Below, piece after piece: positions 9,892 to 20,188 of a DNA stretch of 64,000 nt. The notes beneath the pieces were generated by a model. It ran no database searches, was not told the DNA's origin, and saw nothing but the letters and a program-made list of their open reading frames with translations. The stretch's first letter is position 1. Each line of letters starts with the position of its first letter. The DNA comes from Orbus hercynius (lineage in GTDB: Bacteria > Pseudomonadota > Gammaproteobacteria > Enterobacterales > Orbaceae). The stretch is from positions 601,713 to 665,712 of the forward strand of contig NZ_RBWY01000001.1 in assembly GCF_003634275.1 (NCBI RefSeq), given 5' to 3'. Both the position numbers and the translations under genes were made by a program.

Positions 9892-10734
9892 ATGAAATAT
9901 GTTGGCGCTCATGTAAGTGCATCGGGTGGCGTTGACAATGCGCCGCTCAATGCGCATCAAATTAATGCAACTGCCTTTGCTTTATTTACCAAGAATCAAC
10001 GTCAATGGCAAGCTAAGCCGCTCGAGAGCGCAACTATCGACAAATTTAAGCATAACTGTGAAAAGTATGGCTACAGTAGCAAGCAAATTTTACCCCATGA
10101 TAGTTATTTGATTAATTTAGGTCATCCTGAAGCTGAGGCATTAGAAAAATCACGGGTAGCATTTTTAGATGAAATGCAGCGCTGTGAGCAGCTTGGGTTA
10201 ACGTTGCTAAATTTTCATCCGGGGAGTGATTTACGCCAAATATCGATTGATGAATGTTTAGCGCGCATTGCCGAGTCTATTAATATCACGCTAGATAAAA
10301 CAACCAGCGTGGTGGCAGTGATTGAAAATACTGCTGGGCAAGGTTCAAACTTAGGCTATAAATTTGAACATTTGGCGCAAATTATTGATCAAGTCGAAGA
10401 CAAAAGCCGCGTCGGCGTGTGCATTGATACGTGTCATGCTTTTGCGGCGGGTTATGATTTACGCACGCAAAAAGCCTGTGCTGAAACATTCGCCGAATTT
10501 GAAAAAATAGTTGGTTTTCAATATTTACGTGGCATGCACCTTAATGATGCTAAAAGCGAACTTGCGAGCCATGTCGACCGTCATCATAGTTTAGGTAAAG
10601 GTAACATCGGCAAAATCGCATTTGAATATATTATGCAAGATCCCCGTATTGATGGAATTCCGCTGATATTAGAAACCATCGATCCTGATATTTGGATTGA
10701 TGAAATCGCCTGGTTAAAATCATTAGCAAAATAA
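9892..10734 (+). CDS. nfo: Endonuclease IV (AP endonuclease)
   Basis: Nfo cleaves DNA 5' to abasic sites in base excision repair, using a trinuclear zinc site in a TIM barrel. The zinc-ligand motifs are in order: [34 protein letters not shown] and the late ILETIDPD. The start [13 protein letters not shown] is the standard N-terminus, the 280-residue length is typical, and GGAG lies 8 bases before ATG 9892. It is monocistronic. No SoxS-type control element can be recognised. Confidence 0.95.
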   Translation: MKYVGAHVSASGGVDNAPLNAHQINATAFALFTKNQRQWQAKPLESATIDKFKHNCEKYGYSSKQILPHDSYLINLGHPEAEALEKSRVAFLDEMQRCEQLGLTLLNFHPGSDLRQISIDECLARIAESINITLDKTTSVVAVIENTAGQGSNLGYKFEHLAQIIDQVEDKSRVGVCIDTCHAFAAGYDLRTQKACAETFAEFEKIVGFQYLRGMHLNDAKSELASHVDRHHSLGKGNIGKIAFEYIMQDPRIDGIPLILETIDPDIWIDEIAWLKSLAK

Positions 10735-10948
10735 AATGTACGGTAAAGCTAGGTGAGCTTGATTGTTAGCGCAGCTCTTCAGTGTTTTTTACTCATATGA
10801 GACATTAGGTTATTTTATTGATGGCAAATGTTGAACAGGGCATACACTTGCTGAGTATTAGGCTAATAAGGCAATATTGCCTCAGTGTTTAATTAATGCT
10901 TAATCGCTAATCATTAGCGTGTATATAACAAAATGCTATATCATTATA

Positions 10949-11023
10949 CCTAATTCATATTTAGCGTCGCCTCGATTTGTTGTTAGATTATCGGCAATAA
11001 CCATCACTTAAATATGAATTAGG
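10949..11023 (+). promoter_or_regulatory. 15-bp perfect inverted repeat in the metQ leader
   Basis: CCTAATTCATATTTA (10949-10963) and its exact reverse complement (11009-11023) flank a 45-base spacer. The right arm runs into the AGGGG ribosome-binding site of metQ (ATG 11031). If both arms are transcribed, the stem would hide the ribosome site; if not, it could be a DNA operator. No MetJ boxes (AGACGTCT-like repeats) are visible. Confidence 0.5.
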
Positions 11024-11030
11024 GGCTCAG

Positions 11031-11858
11031 ATGAAATCGCTATTAAAGTTAGTGTTACCACTGTTTTTTATTACAGGATTAGTTGCGTGCGATAAAAATG
11101 ATAATTCAGGCAATGCTCAGCGCCAACAAGTTATTAACGTTGGCACATCACCCGGGCCATATAGCGAGCTTTTTTTAACTGCCATCAAACCGATTTTAGT
11201 GCAAGATGGCTACAAAGTTGAAGTGTTCGATTTTTCCAATTTACGTTTGGCGGATATTGCACTCAACGATGGTGATATCGATTTGAATGTCGATCAGCAC
11301 AGTGCCTATTATCAAGATTTTAACCAAAGTGCCGGCGCTGACTTAGTCGCGATTACTCAAATTCCAACGGTGCCAGCGGGTTTATATGCCGCTAACAAAA
11401 CCTCATTAGCTCAAATTGCCAAAGGCGATAAAGTGGCTATCCCACAAGATCCGTCTAATGCTGCAAGGGCGTATGCCTTGTTACAAAAAGCCGGTTGGAT
11501 CACATTAAAACCAGGCACCGTATTAACTAAAGCGTCAGCGAGTGATATTAGCGAAAATAAATATGGTATTAATATTATTGAGCTTGATTCGGCAACGATT
11601 CCCCGTTCGTTAGCTGACTTGGATTATGCCATTATTCCCGGTAGCGTTGCTTATGCCGCCAATGTTGATATTAGTAAAGTGCTACTGCAAGAGGATTTGC
11701 TTGATCATTTGATTTTAGTTGCCACCGTGAAAGCGAGTAATAAAGATAAACCATGGGCACAAGCGGTCGTGGCGGCTTATCATTCTGATGCATTTAAAGC
11801 CTATTTGGATCAGCACAATCAAAATCATTACTGGTTTATTCCTGAACAATTAAAATAA
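11031..11858 (+). CDS. metQ: Methionine-binding lipoprotein MetQ
   Basis: MetQ is the substrate-binding lipoprotein of the MetNIQ importer of L- and D-methionine. A signal peptide ends in the lipobox GLVAC with Cys20 as the lipidation site. The mature protein shows the NlpA-family core INVGTSPGPYSELF, VDQHSAYYQDF, IPQDPSNAARAYALLQKAGWI and a late YFVIPGS-like segment (here YAIIPGSVAYA). It is the first gene of a metQ-metN-metI operon, whereas E. coli has the order metN-metI-metQ. AGGGG lies 6 bases before the start. Confidence 0.95.
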   Translation: MKSLLKLVLPLFFITGLVACDKNDNSGNAQRQQVINVGTSPGPYSELFLTAIKPILVQDGYKVEVFDFSNLRLADIALNDGDIDLNVDQHSAYYQDFNQSAGADLVAITQIPTVPAGLYAANKTSLAQIAKGDKVAIPQDPSNAARAYALLQKAGWITLKPGTVLTKASASDISENKYGINIIELDSATIPRSLADLDYAIIPGSVAYAANVDISKVLLQEDLLDHLILVATVKASNKDKPWAQAVVAAYHSDAFKAYLDQHNQNHYWFIPEQLK

Positions 11859-11896
11859 ATCATCGGTATATTGATACATCAGTTAAGTTGCGAACT

Positions 11897-12958
11897 ATGA
11901 TTAAATTAGACAATATTGACGTTATTTTTAATGATAACCATAATCAAACATTGCATGCAGTCAATGAGGTGTCTTTATCGGTTAACAAAGGTGAAATATT
12001 TGGCATTGTTGGGTACAGCGGGGCCGGTAAATCCACTTTGGTCAGGGTGATTAATTTGTTACAAAAGCCCAATTTTGGCAATGTGATGGTTGATGGGCAA
12101 AACTTGTTAAACTTGAGCCCAAGTCAGCTTCGTCAGGCACGTAAAAAGATTGGCATGATATTTCAGCATTTTAATTTGATGAATTCACGTACGGTGTATG
12201 GCAATGTGTTATATCCGTTACGTGATTCATCATTGTCTAGCCATGAAAAAGCACAAAAAATAGCGCAACTGCTTGAATTGGTCGGCTTAGCGGATAAACG
12301 TGATTTTTATCCTGCGCAGTTATCGGGCGGGCAAAAACAGCGAGTTGCGATAGCGCGTGCTTTAGCAAATGATCCCCATGTGCTCTTATGCGATGAAGCA
12401 ACGAGTGCTTTAGATCCAAAAACAACTCAGTCGATTTTAAAATTATTGAAAGAATTAAATCAGCGTTTGAATTTGACTATTGTGCTTATCACCCATGAAA
12501 TGCAGGTTGTCAAAGAAATTTGTCACCGAGTGGCGGTGATGGAACATGGTAAGGTCGTTGAGCAAAATGATATTGTGAGTATTTTTAGTCATCCAGCTCA
12601 GCGATTAACGCAAGATTTTATTCGCACAGCATCGAATATTGAACAAGCTTATGATGCGATTTTTAATCATCCGCAGTTAGCTGCACAGCTAAAGCATCAA
12701 AATTTATTTGAATTACGTTTTGCCGGTAATAATCATTTTCAGCCTTTTATTAGCCAGTTATATGCCAAATACCACGTTGAAACGACGATTTTGTATAGCC
12801 ATTTAGAGATTATTCAACATCAACCCGTGGGCCATTTAATTGTGATACTTCATGGCAGCGATCCGGCGATGGTTGACGCTGAGTCTTTTTTAAATCAGCA
12901 CAACATTGCCGTGAGCCGACTAAATGCTTTGCAAAACGACAATTATTATTCAATCTAA
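11897..12958 (+). CDS. metN: Methionine ABC transporter ATP-binding protein MetN
   Basis: MetN powers methionine import with MetI and MetQ. Walker A is GYSGAGKST, the signature motif is LSGGQKQRVAIARAL, Walker B is VLLCDEATSALD, and the switch histidine is in LITHEM. A C-terminal NIL (C2) domain from about residue 265 senses methionine for trans-inhibition in the family. I start it at ATG 11897 (MIKLDNI, as in E. coli); a TTG nine bases upstream is also in frame, and neither has a clear ribosome site. It lies 38 bases after metQ. Confidence 0.95.
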   Translation: MIKLDNIDVIFNDNHNQTLHAVNEVSLSVNKGEIFGIVGYSGAGKSTLVRVINLLQKPNFGNVMVDGQNLLNLSPSQLRQARKKIGMIFQHFNLMNSRTVYGNVLYPLRDSSLSSHEKAQKIAQLLELVGLADKRDFYPAQLSGGQKQRVAIARALANDPHVLLCDEATSALDPKTTQSILKLLKELNQRLNLTIVLITHEMQVVKEICHRVAVMEHGKVVEQNDIVSIFSHPAQRLTQDFIRTASNIEQAYDAIFNHPQLAAQLKHQNLFELRFAGNNHFQPFISQLYAKYHVETTILYSHLEIIQHQPVGHLIVILHGSDPAMVDAESFLNQHNIAVSRLNALQNDNYYSI

Positions 12959-12969
12959 GAGGGAATAAC

Positions 12970-13650
12970 ATGTATTCTTGGTTTGTCGATTATTTTCCGA
13001 ATGTTGTCATGATGCCCGATAAGTTTGTACAAAGTACACTTGAAACCCTTTATATGACCTTTTTCTCGGGTTTAATTGGCGGCATATTTGGCGTGCTATT
13101 AGCGATTATGCTAGTTGCCACCCAAGCGAATGGTGTTAGCGAAAACAAAATCTGCCATGGCGTATTAGATAAGCTCATTAACTTGCTACGATCTATTCCA
13201 TTTGTGATTTTACTGGCATTAATCTATCCCATTACGCGCTTTATTGTCGGCACAACGGTGGGACTGAATGCGGCATTAGTGCCTTTAACCGTCGGTTTTG
13301 CCCCTTTCTTTGCCCGCCAGATTCAAAATGCGTTATTGGAAGTGGATGAGGGGATTGTTGAAGCGGCAAAATCAATGGGGTCATCGCCAGTTGAGATCAT
13401 TATTCATGTTTATTTAAAAGAAGGATTACCGGCAATTATTCGCGCGTCAGCCGTAAGTATTATTAGCTTAATTGGCTTGACCGCGATGGCTGGCGCAATT
13501 GGCGCCGGCGGCTTAGGCAGCTTAGCGATTAATATTGGTTATAATGGCTTTAAAAATGACGTGGCGGTGATGAGCACACTCATTATTTTGGTGCTAGTGT
13601 TTATCACGCAGTGGATATGTCATGTTTTGCTCAAAAAGGTGAGCCATTAA
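12970..13650 (+). CDS. metI: Methionine ABC transporter permease MetI
   Basis: MetI is the inner-membrane permease subunit of the methionine importer. The 226-residue protein has about five membrane helices and the coupling-helix EAA motif EAAKSMGSSPVEIIIHVYLKE. The segment LIGLTAMAGAIGAGGLG matches the family's conserved C-terminal part. It starts 11 bases after metN behind GAGGG, so translation is probably coupled. It is convergent with the gntR-type gene with a one-base gap and no visible terminator between them. Confidence 0.94.
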   Translation: MYSWFVDYFPNVVMMPDKFVQSTLETLYMTFFSGLIGGIFGVLLAIMLVATQANGVSENKICHGVLDKLINLLRSIPFVILLALIYPITRFIVGTTVGLNAALVPLTVGFAPFFARQIQNALLEVDEGIVEAAKSMGSSPVEIIIHVYLKEGLPAIIRASAVSIISLIGLTAMAGAIGAGGLGSLAINIGYNGFKNDVAVMSTLIILVLVFITQWICHVLLKKVSH

Positions 13651-13651
13651 A

Positions 13652-14356
13652 TTAGCTTAATTGGCTCTGGACAAAATATTTACTGTTTTTGTAGTGATAA
13701 TGTTTGATGGAGTAATCAAACGGTTCGCCTGCTGAGGTATAAAATATCTCTTCGACGTACAAGGTGGGTGAGCCTTGTGGCAGCTCTAATAGTGCCGCAT
13801 TATCGGCCTCCAACGTAGTGACTTCAAAGTACTTATCTGAGAAACCTATATTGATATTAAATACTTGCTTAATGTAGTTAAAAATTGAGCCAGAAGTAAT
13901 CTCAATATTTAAATAAGGAACTATTTTTTTACGATAATAAGAGCACTCAAGACAGTGAATTTGGTTATTAATATAACGCAGACGTTTGACTAAATAGAGA
14001 TCTTCATTTAAGTCACACTGTAGCGCTTTTGCGATAGTTTGGCTTGGTTTGACTTGGGTTAATTCAATGACTTTAGTAAAACTGGGCTGTTGCTTTTGAT
14101 CATTGGTAAAGCCATGACTTTCAATAAAACTGATATAGCCCGGTTTCTTTTTTTGTCTAACAAAAATACCGCTGCCTTGTTGTTGATAGATGATGCCGCG
14201 ACGTTCAAGGATATCTAACGCTTTAATGATCGTCGTTCGACTGACTTGATACTGCTTTATGAGCTCTTCAATGTTAGCTAATCGGGTACCAGCAGCTAGT
14301 GCAGCTGTATAGATATTTTGTTCTATTTTTTGTGCTACTTCATCGTACTTCAACAT
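13652..14356 (-). CDS. GntR-family regulator with UTRA domain
   Basis: An N-terminal winged helix-turn-helix (about residues 5-70; motif LIKQYQVSRTTIIKALDILE) is followed by a UTRA ligand domain (about 95-230; PTLYVEEIFYTSAGEPFDYS near the end). This is the HutC/TreR/BglR-type subfamily, which usually senses phosphorylated sugars. It is divergent from the PTS and GH1 genes and most likely controls them, perhaps with a 6-phospho-glucoside as effector; that is inferred from position. I prefer ATG 14356 (234 aa), with GAGATG upstream, to an in-frame TTG at 14368. Confidence 0.87.
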   Translation of the reverse strand: MLKYDEVAQKIEQNIYTAALAAGTRLANIEELIKQYQVSRTTIIKALDILERRGIIYQQQGSGIFVRQKKKPGYISFIESHGFTNDQKQQPSFTKVIELTQVKPSQTIAKALQCDLNEDLYLVKRLRYINNQIHCLECSYYRKKIVPYLNIEITSGSIFNYIKQVFNINIGFSDKYFEVTTLEADNAALLELPQGSPTLYVEEIFYTSAGEPFDYSIKHYHYKNSKYFVQSQLS

Positions 14357-14557
14357 GTGACATCTCAAATTTTAAGTTATAGGGCTAGTTGGATTAGTCT
14401 GTTTTGTGCTGCGTTATTAGCAAAATTGCTCGACTCTATTCATTATTAGTGACTTTACTTGTTATCTCGAATGCAATCTATCTATTCACGCGATGAAAAT
14501 CATGCTGAGTAGTTTAGGTTAATTAACCCATTTTTAAAAGCCAAAATCGCCATAACT

Positions 14558-14573
14558 CGTGACTTAAGTCACA
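14558..14573 (+). promoter_or_regulatory. Probable CRP-cAMP site
   Basis: CGTGACTTAAGTCACA differs from the CRP consensus TGTGA-N6-TCACA at only one arm position and contains a perfect 14-bp palindrome (14559-14572). It sits 78 bases before the PTS start codon. Catabolite control is expected for a beta-glucoside PTS. A GntR-type operator is an alternative reading. Confidence 0.6.
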
Positions 14574-14611
14574 AACAATAAAATTGTTAGTTACTAATTT
14601 TATTGTTTGTG
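14570..14611 (+). promoter_or_regulatory. 16-bp perfect inverted repeat before the PTS gene
   Basis: CACAAACAATAAAATT (14570-14585) and its exact reverse complement (14596-14611) enclose ten bases. The left arm overlaps the CRP-like site. There is no T run and no GGATTGTTACTG-type antiterminator sequence, so this is not the BglG kind of control used by the other bgl operon. It may be the operator of the divergent GntR protein. Confidence 0.5.
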
Positions 14612-14650
14612 TGTAGTATGAATTTACCTTCCCAACCGAGTTATCTTATT

Positions 14651-16519
14651 ATGACAAGCAAAGTAAGAGATTATGGCAAACTCGCCGCACAGATTCTGCA
14701 TGAGTTAGGTGGTGAACAAAATATTATCAGTGTCAGCCGCTGTGCAACTAGGCTAAGGTTAGTGATACAAAACCAGCCTGATATGGCAAAAGACCATATT
14801 ATGGCGTTAGCTGGTGTTATCACTGTCGTTGAAAAAGGCGGTCAGCTGCAAATCGTTATCGGCACAAATGTTGATAAAGTTTATGATGCGTTTATGCAGC
14901 TAGTTAACTTGACCGATACGGAGTCAATTAATCACAAATCTTCGGTGTTAAATCGCGTTATTGCCACAATGTCAGCTGTTTTTGCGCCCTTTGTGTATAT
15001 TCTCGCTGCTGCTGGATTAATACAGGGTGCATTGATTTTAGTTTCGTTAGTCTTACCAGCCTTTAAGTCGACAGGCACCTATCAAGTGCTGAGTTTTATG
15101 TCATGGTCACCGTTTGTCTTTTTACCGATTTTTATTGCGATGACCGCCTCAAAACACTTTAAATGTAATCTTTATGTGGCAGTGGCATGCTGCGCAGCTT
15201 TGGTCTCCCCGGGTTGGGCTGAATTAGCTACACTGATTGCCAATGGCCAAAGTGTCGATTTTATTGGCATTCCATTATCGCAAACCCTTTATACCTCAAG
15301 CGTTTTACCGCCCTTATTTTTAGTCTGGTTGCTCGCTTATTTAGAGCGTTTTCTAGAACCTTTGATTAATGAAGTGGTTAAACCATTATTGTTACCATTA
15401 CTGTGTATGTTAATTATGATCCCGCTAACGATTGTATTAATCGGGCCGATTACCTCTGGGAGCGCGCGTTTTATTGCTGATAGCTATAACGCGTTAGTCG
15501 CTTTTGCGCCGCCAGTAGCTGGTGGGGTTATTGGCGGGGTGTGGGAAATTTTTGTCATTTTTGGTGTCCATTGGGGAATTACGCCTGTTGTGATGGCTAA
15601 TTTTGATATGTATGGTCACGACTCTTTTCAGGCATTTCAAACCATTGCGGTCATTGGTCAGGTCGGCGCAGCACTAGGTTTTTACTTAAAATCGAAAGAT
15701 CGTGAAATGCGCGGTATTTCTTTATCAGCGTTTGTTACGGGGATATTTGGTATAACGGAACCGGCAATTTATGGGGTGAACTTAAGATTTAAAAAGCCAT
15801 TTATCTATGGTTGTCTTTGCGGATTAATTGGCGGGGTGATATCCGGATTTTTTGATCCGTTCTATTTTGCCTATGCTGGATTACCTGGCCCTTTAACCAT
15901 CGTTAATGGTATTAGTGATCAATATCCGAGTTCAATTATTGGTATTGCGATTGGTTCGATAATTGCTTTAGTTGGGCCAATTGTATTAACGGTAATTTTT
16001 GGTACCGGAGAAAAACCACCAACCAGTGATATTGCTGATGATAACGCTAAAATTTTGTTTGAAAGCGTACAAATAAAAAGTCCAATGATTGGTAATGTAT
16101 TACCATTATCGGCGGTACCAGATCCGGTTTTTGCTGAAAAGTTAATGGGCGAAGGCGTTGCGATTGAGCCGCTGGATAATCATGTTTATGCACCGTGCGA
16201 CGGTAAAATTAAAGTCTTGTTTGATAAGTCGCGCCATGCCGTTGGCATTGTGTCAAATGAAGGAATTGAATTATTAATTCATGTCGGTATTGATACTGTC
16301 AGATTGACCGAGCCTTACTTTACTTACCATGTTGAACTTGAGCAACAGGTTAAACAAGGCGATTTGCTGATGACATTTGATATGGATAAGATCAAAGCGG
16401 CCGGCTGCGCGCTTATTACTCCCGTTATTATTACTAATTCAGCTGAGTACCAATATATTGATCCGATTGATAATATTTCGGTCACCACCGCTGACACCAT
16501 ACTGATTATTAAACAATAA
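14651..16519 (+). CDS. Beta-glucoside PTS transporter, EIIBCA
   Basis: This inner-membrane enzyme imports and phosphorylates beta-glucosides at C6 using phosphate from PEP via HPr. Domains run IIB (about residues 5-85, phospho-cysteine Cys31 in SVSRCATRLRL), IIC (about 100-455, ten or so membrane segments, with [12 protein letters not shown]) and IIA (about 485-622, phospho-histidine His544 in LLIHVGIDTV). Two further in-frame starts exist upstream (TTG 14603, ATG 14618); ATG 14651 agrees best with the family start and has GAG upstream. bglA follows 12 bases later. Unlike the second PTS in this window, no antitermination signal precedes it. Confidence 0.93.
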   Translation: MTSKVRDYGKLAAQILHELGGEQNIISVSRCATRLRLVIQNQPDMAKDHIMALAGVITVVEKGGQLQIVIGTNVDKVYDAFMQLVNLTDTESINHKSSVLNRVIATMSAVFAPFVYILAAAGLIQGALILVSLVLPAFKSTGTYQVLSFMSWSPFVFLPIFIAMTASKHFKCNLYVAVACCAALVSPGWAELATLIANGQSVDFIGIPLSQTLYTSSVLPPLFLVWLLAYLERFLEPLINEVVKPLLLPLLCMLIMIPLTIVLIGPITSGSARFIADSYNALVAFAPPVAGGVIGGVWEIFVIFGVHWGITPVVMANFDMYGHDSFQAFQTIAVIGQVGAALGFYLKSKDREMRGISLSAFVTGIFGITEPAIYGVNLRFKKPFIYGCLCGLIGGVISGFFDPFYFAYAGLPGPLTIVNGISDQYPSSIIGIAIGSIIALVGPIVLTVIFGTGEKPPTSDIADDNAKILFESVQIKSPMIGNVLPLSAVPDPVFAEKLMGEGVAIEPLDNHVYAPCDGKIKVLFDKSRHAVGIVSNEGIELLIHVGIDTVRLTEPYFTYHVELEQQVKQGDLLMTFDMDKIKAAGCALITPVIITNSAEYQYIDPIDNISVTTADTILIIKQ

Positions 16520-17971
<1,452 letters not shown>

Positions 17972-17992
17972 TTTTATTAATTATGTGTGTAT

Positions 17993-18024
17993 CAACAAGT
18001 AGTCAAATTATTGGCTACTTGTTG
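17993..18024 (+). terminator. Hairpin after bglA
   Basis: CAACAAGTAG (17993-18002) pairs perfectly with CTACTTGTTG (18015-18024) 22 bases after the bglA stop. The T run is lacking, so it may protect the 3' end or terminate weakly. Confidence 0.45.
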
Positions 18025-18106
18025 CATGTAATTGCAGGTATTTTAATCATCGATGTTTTACTGCCTAAAAAGCTTATGGCATAGTTGATGATTGCTAAAT
18101 AGCTGA

Positions 18107-18571
18107 TTAACTCAAAAGTGGAGTATTAATGGAGTAAACGTTCGATGTTTCACCCCATGGGTGATAGCCTAAGCCATTATCAAAAAAGCCTAATTTTTCG
18201 TAATAGCCAGTCAAGTCGGTACATAAATGCAGCTGGTTAAAACCTAATAACTGAGTTTGTCGGATTACATGATTCACTAATCTTTTCCCCAACCCTTGAC
18301 CTCGATAAGCCTCGTCAATGTATAGCGCACATAGCCAAGGATAGAGTTCGCAGCGGCTGATAAAATCATTGGGAATTAGCCCTGCGCAGCCGATGATATG
18401 ATTATCATTGAGTAAAATATACCATTGCGGTAGGGGATTATTGGCATCAATAGCGCGATTTATCGCATCTTCATACACCATCATCGACTCAGCACTAGCC
18501 CATTGCTTTTGAAAATAATCAATAGCACGCTTTGCCCACTGCGGCTGCTGGCGTATCGAAATGATTTGCAT
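18107..18571 (-). CDS. GNAT-family N-acetyltransferase
   Basis: A 154-residue protein with the acetyl-CoA-binding motif of the GNAT fold in YIDEAYRGQGLGKRLVNHV (about residues 84-102), preceded by the strand LYPWLCAL. The WYILLNDNHIIGCAGLIP segment is the usual strand pair before it. The acceptor substrate cannot be read; an aminoglycoside-type or protein/small-molecule N-acetyltransferase is possible. It lies 32 bases downstream of the 80-residue gene behind phoR and may belong to the phoBR transcript. There is no clear ribosome site. Confidence 0.82.
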   Translation of the reverse strand: MQIISIRQQPQWAKRAIDYFQKQWASAESMMVYEDAINRAIDANNPLPQWYILLNDNHIIGCAGLIPNDFISRCELYPWLCALYIDEAYRGQGLGKRLVNHVIRQTQLLGFNQLHLCTDLTGYYEKLGFFDNGLGYHPWGETSNVYSINTPLLS

Positions 18572-18603
18572 AACTGTTTTTGATCTATTAGTTGGCGGTT
18601 AAG

Positions 18604-18846
18604 TTATTTTAATTGAATAACGACTTTTTTATCAATGCCTTTTTCGTTCACTTCGGTTTCAGCTTGATAAGTCGTATTTTGTTTGTGTGCCGTCATGATC
18701 TGTTCTAGGTTAAAGCCTTTTTCATTTAATGATTGCAGGGCGAAATGCGGCAATAAGGCGTTTAACGTCCGAATAAAGGCAACCGGGACAGTAAATGATT
18801 CATCGAGCGTGCCTTGAACAAATTTTTCGATAGTGACTTTTTTCAT
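18604..18846 (-). CDS. Unknown 80-residue protein downstream of phoR
   Basis: I do not recognise this family. The protein is small, soluble and without cysteine, signal peptide or membrane segment. It starts MKKVTIEKFVQG and ends in a basic KKVVIQLK. The ATG at 18846 has an excellent GAGGGG ribosome site 7 bases away, better than an in-frame upstream start at 18870. It begins 31 bases after the phoR stop on the same strand, so it is probably transcribed with phoB-phoR and might be a phosphate-regulon accessory; that is inference from position. Confidence 0.75.
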   Translation of the reverse strand: MKKVTIEKFVQGTLDESFTVPVAFIRTLNALLPHFALQSLNEKGFNLEQIMTAHKQNTTYQAETEVNEKGIDKKVVIQLK

Positions 18847-18877
18847 TGTTGCCCCTCTCTGGCTTATCAAATCTAGA

Positions 18878-20176
18878 TCAAGTCTCTTTAACGGTAAGGA
18901 GGTATTGTAATGGTAAAGTAAATGCGAAATAACTTCCTCTACCTAATTCACTTTTGATTTCAAGCTTGGTATTGGCGTGATTAAGTAAGGCGTGTTTGAC
19001 TATCGCAAGGCCAAGACCTGAACTGTTTTTGCTGTAGGTTCTGGCGTTATCGACTTGATAAAACCGCTCAGTGAGGCGGTGCAGGTGGTGCATTGCAATG
19101 CCAGATCCTGTATCGGTAACACTAAAATAAGCCCCGGTCGCTACTTTTTGCCAGCAAACGGTAATGTGCGTATTATCTGGCGTATGTTTGATGGCATTAT
19201 AAATAAGGTTACTGACGACACTATAGAGCTGATCTTTATGTGCCATGACTTGCAGTGTGTCATCAATATGAAAGGTAAACTGATAATTGGTATAAATCTG
19301 TTTAACATTATGCTTAATTTTATGCAGCATTTCCGGTATATTGACCGGTTGTAATTGGTGCTTGATAGGGCTGTTTTCAATATGGCTAAGGGTTAATATC
19401 TGCTCAACTAATGACTCCATTCTGGCAATCTGGCCTTGCATTGAGGTAAAAATTTGTGCTTGCTTATCAGTCGAGATGAGATCATCTGTTAGCATATCTA
19501 GGTAACCTTTCACCACTGTCAGCGGCGTGCGAAGCTCATGGCTAGCGTTGGTGAAAAAATCATGGCGCTGTTTTTCGGCCAAGTAGAGCTGATCAACATC
19601 GCGTACAATAATAATCCAGTGTTCATCAATATAAGGGATGATGCGAAATTCAACGTAATTTTTATGATTAAAAAAGAGGGTTAACGGCGCAGAGAAATCC
19701 TTTTTTTTCATATAAGCGGCAAATTCAGGGTGGCGAATCAAGTTAATAATATTTTGCCCTTTATCGCCAGGCCAGTGAATATAAAGCTGATATTGTGCAA
19801 TTTTATTGCACCACTCAATTCCCCCCTCTTTATTGGTCAGTAATAAAGCATCTGGAATTGATTCAGCGCCATAACGAAAGCGTTTGATAATCTCGGCCAA
19901 CTCTTTTTGTTTGTCGCGTATTCGTTTTTGCCGCTTATGTAAACCATAGAAGATTATATCAAAGCTACCAATACTACTTGGCGGATACAGCGTGTTTTGT
20001 TGCCAAACCCAAGCGGATAATTTGTGTAAATTATATATATACCATAGCAGTAACAGCGCTGTTGATAGCAGTAAAAAACCGGTAATATGCTGGCAAATCA
20101 TGCCTAAGATTGCCGCTAAACTCAACATGAGTAACGTTTCAAGCATAGTTCGTTGCCAAAAATGATGTTTTAACAA
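18878..20176 (-). CDS. phoR: Phosphate-regulon sensor histidine kinase PhoR
   Basis: PhoR phosphorylates PhoB when phosphate is scarce. Two N-terminal membrane segments (about residues 8-48) are followed by the GLHKRQKRIRDKQKEL linker, a PAS domain (about 95-200), the phosphorylated His213 in NASHELRTPLT, and ATPase boxes NAIKHTP, DTGSGI and GLGLAIVKHA. The 432-residue length matches E. coli (431). The start is TTG at 20176: GGGAG lies 6 bases ahead and the N-terminus aligns with E. coli PhoR, whereas the first ATG (20146) would cut the first helix. It begins 12 bases after phoB. Confidence 0.94.
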   Translation of the reverse strand: MLKHHFWQRTMLETLLMLSLAAILGMICQHITGFLLLSTALLLLWYIYNLHKLSAWVWQQNTLYPPSSIGSFDIIFYGLHKRQKRIRDKQKELAEIIKRFRYGAESIPDALLLTNKEGGIEWCNKIAQYQLYIHWPGDKGQNIINLIRHPEFAAYMKKKDFSAPLTLFFNHKNYVEFRIIPYIDEHWIIIVRDVDQLYLAEKQRHDFFTNASHELRTPLTVVKGYLDMLTDDLISTDKQAQIFTSMQGQIARMESLVEQILTLSHIENSPIKHQLQPVNIPEMLHKIKHNVKQIYTNYQFTFHIDDTLQVMAHKDQLYSVVSNLIYNAIKHTPDNTHITVCWQKVATGAYFSVTDTGSGIAMHHLHRLTERFYQVDNARTYSKNSSGLGLAIVKHALLNHANTKLEIKSELGRGSYFAFTLPLQYLLTVKET

Positions 20177-20188
20177 AATGACTCCCGA

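Noticed and set aside
14570-14611. Third BglG-type antiterminator before the first PTS gene
   Set aside because: The repeat lacks the GGATTGTTACTG and GGCAAAACC elements and a T run, so it is not a RAT/terminator pair.
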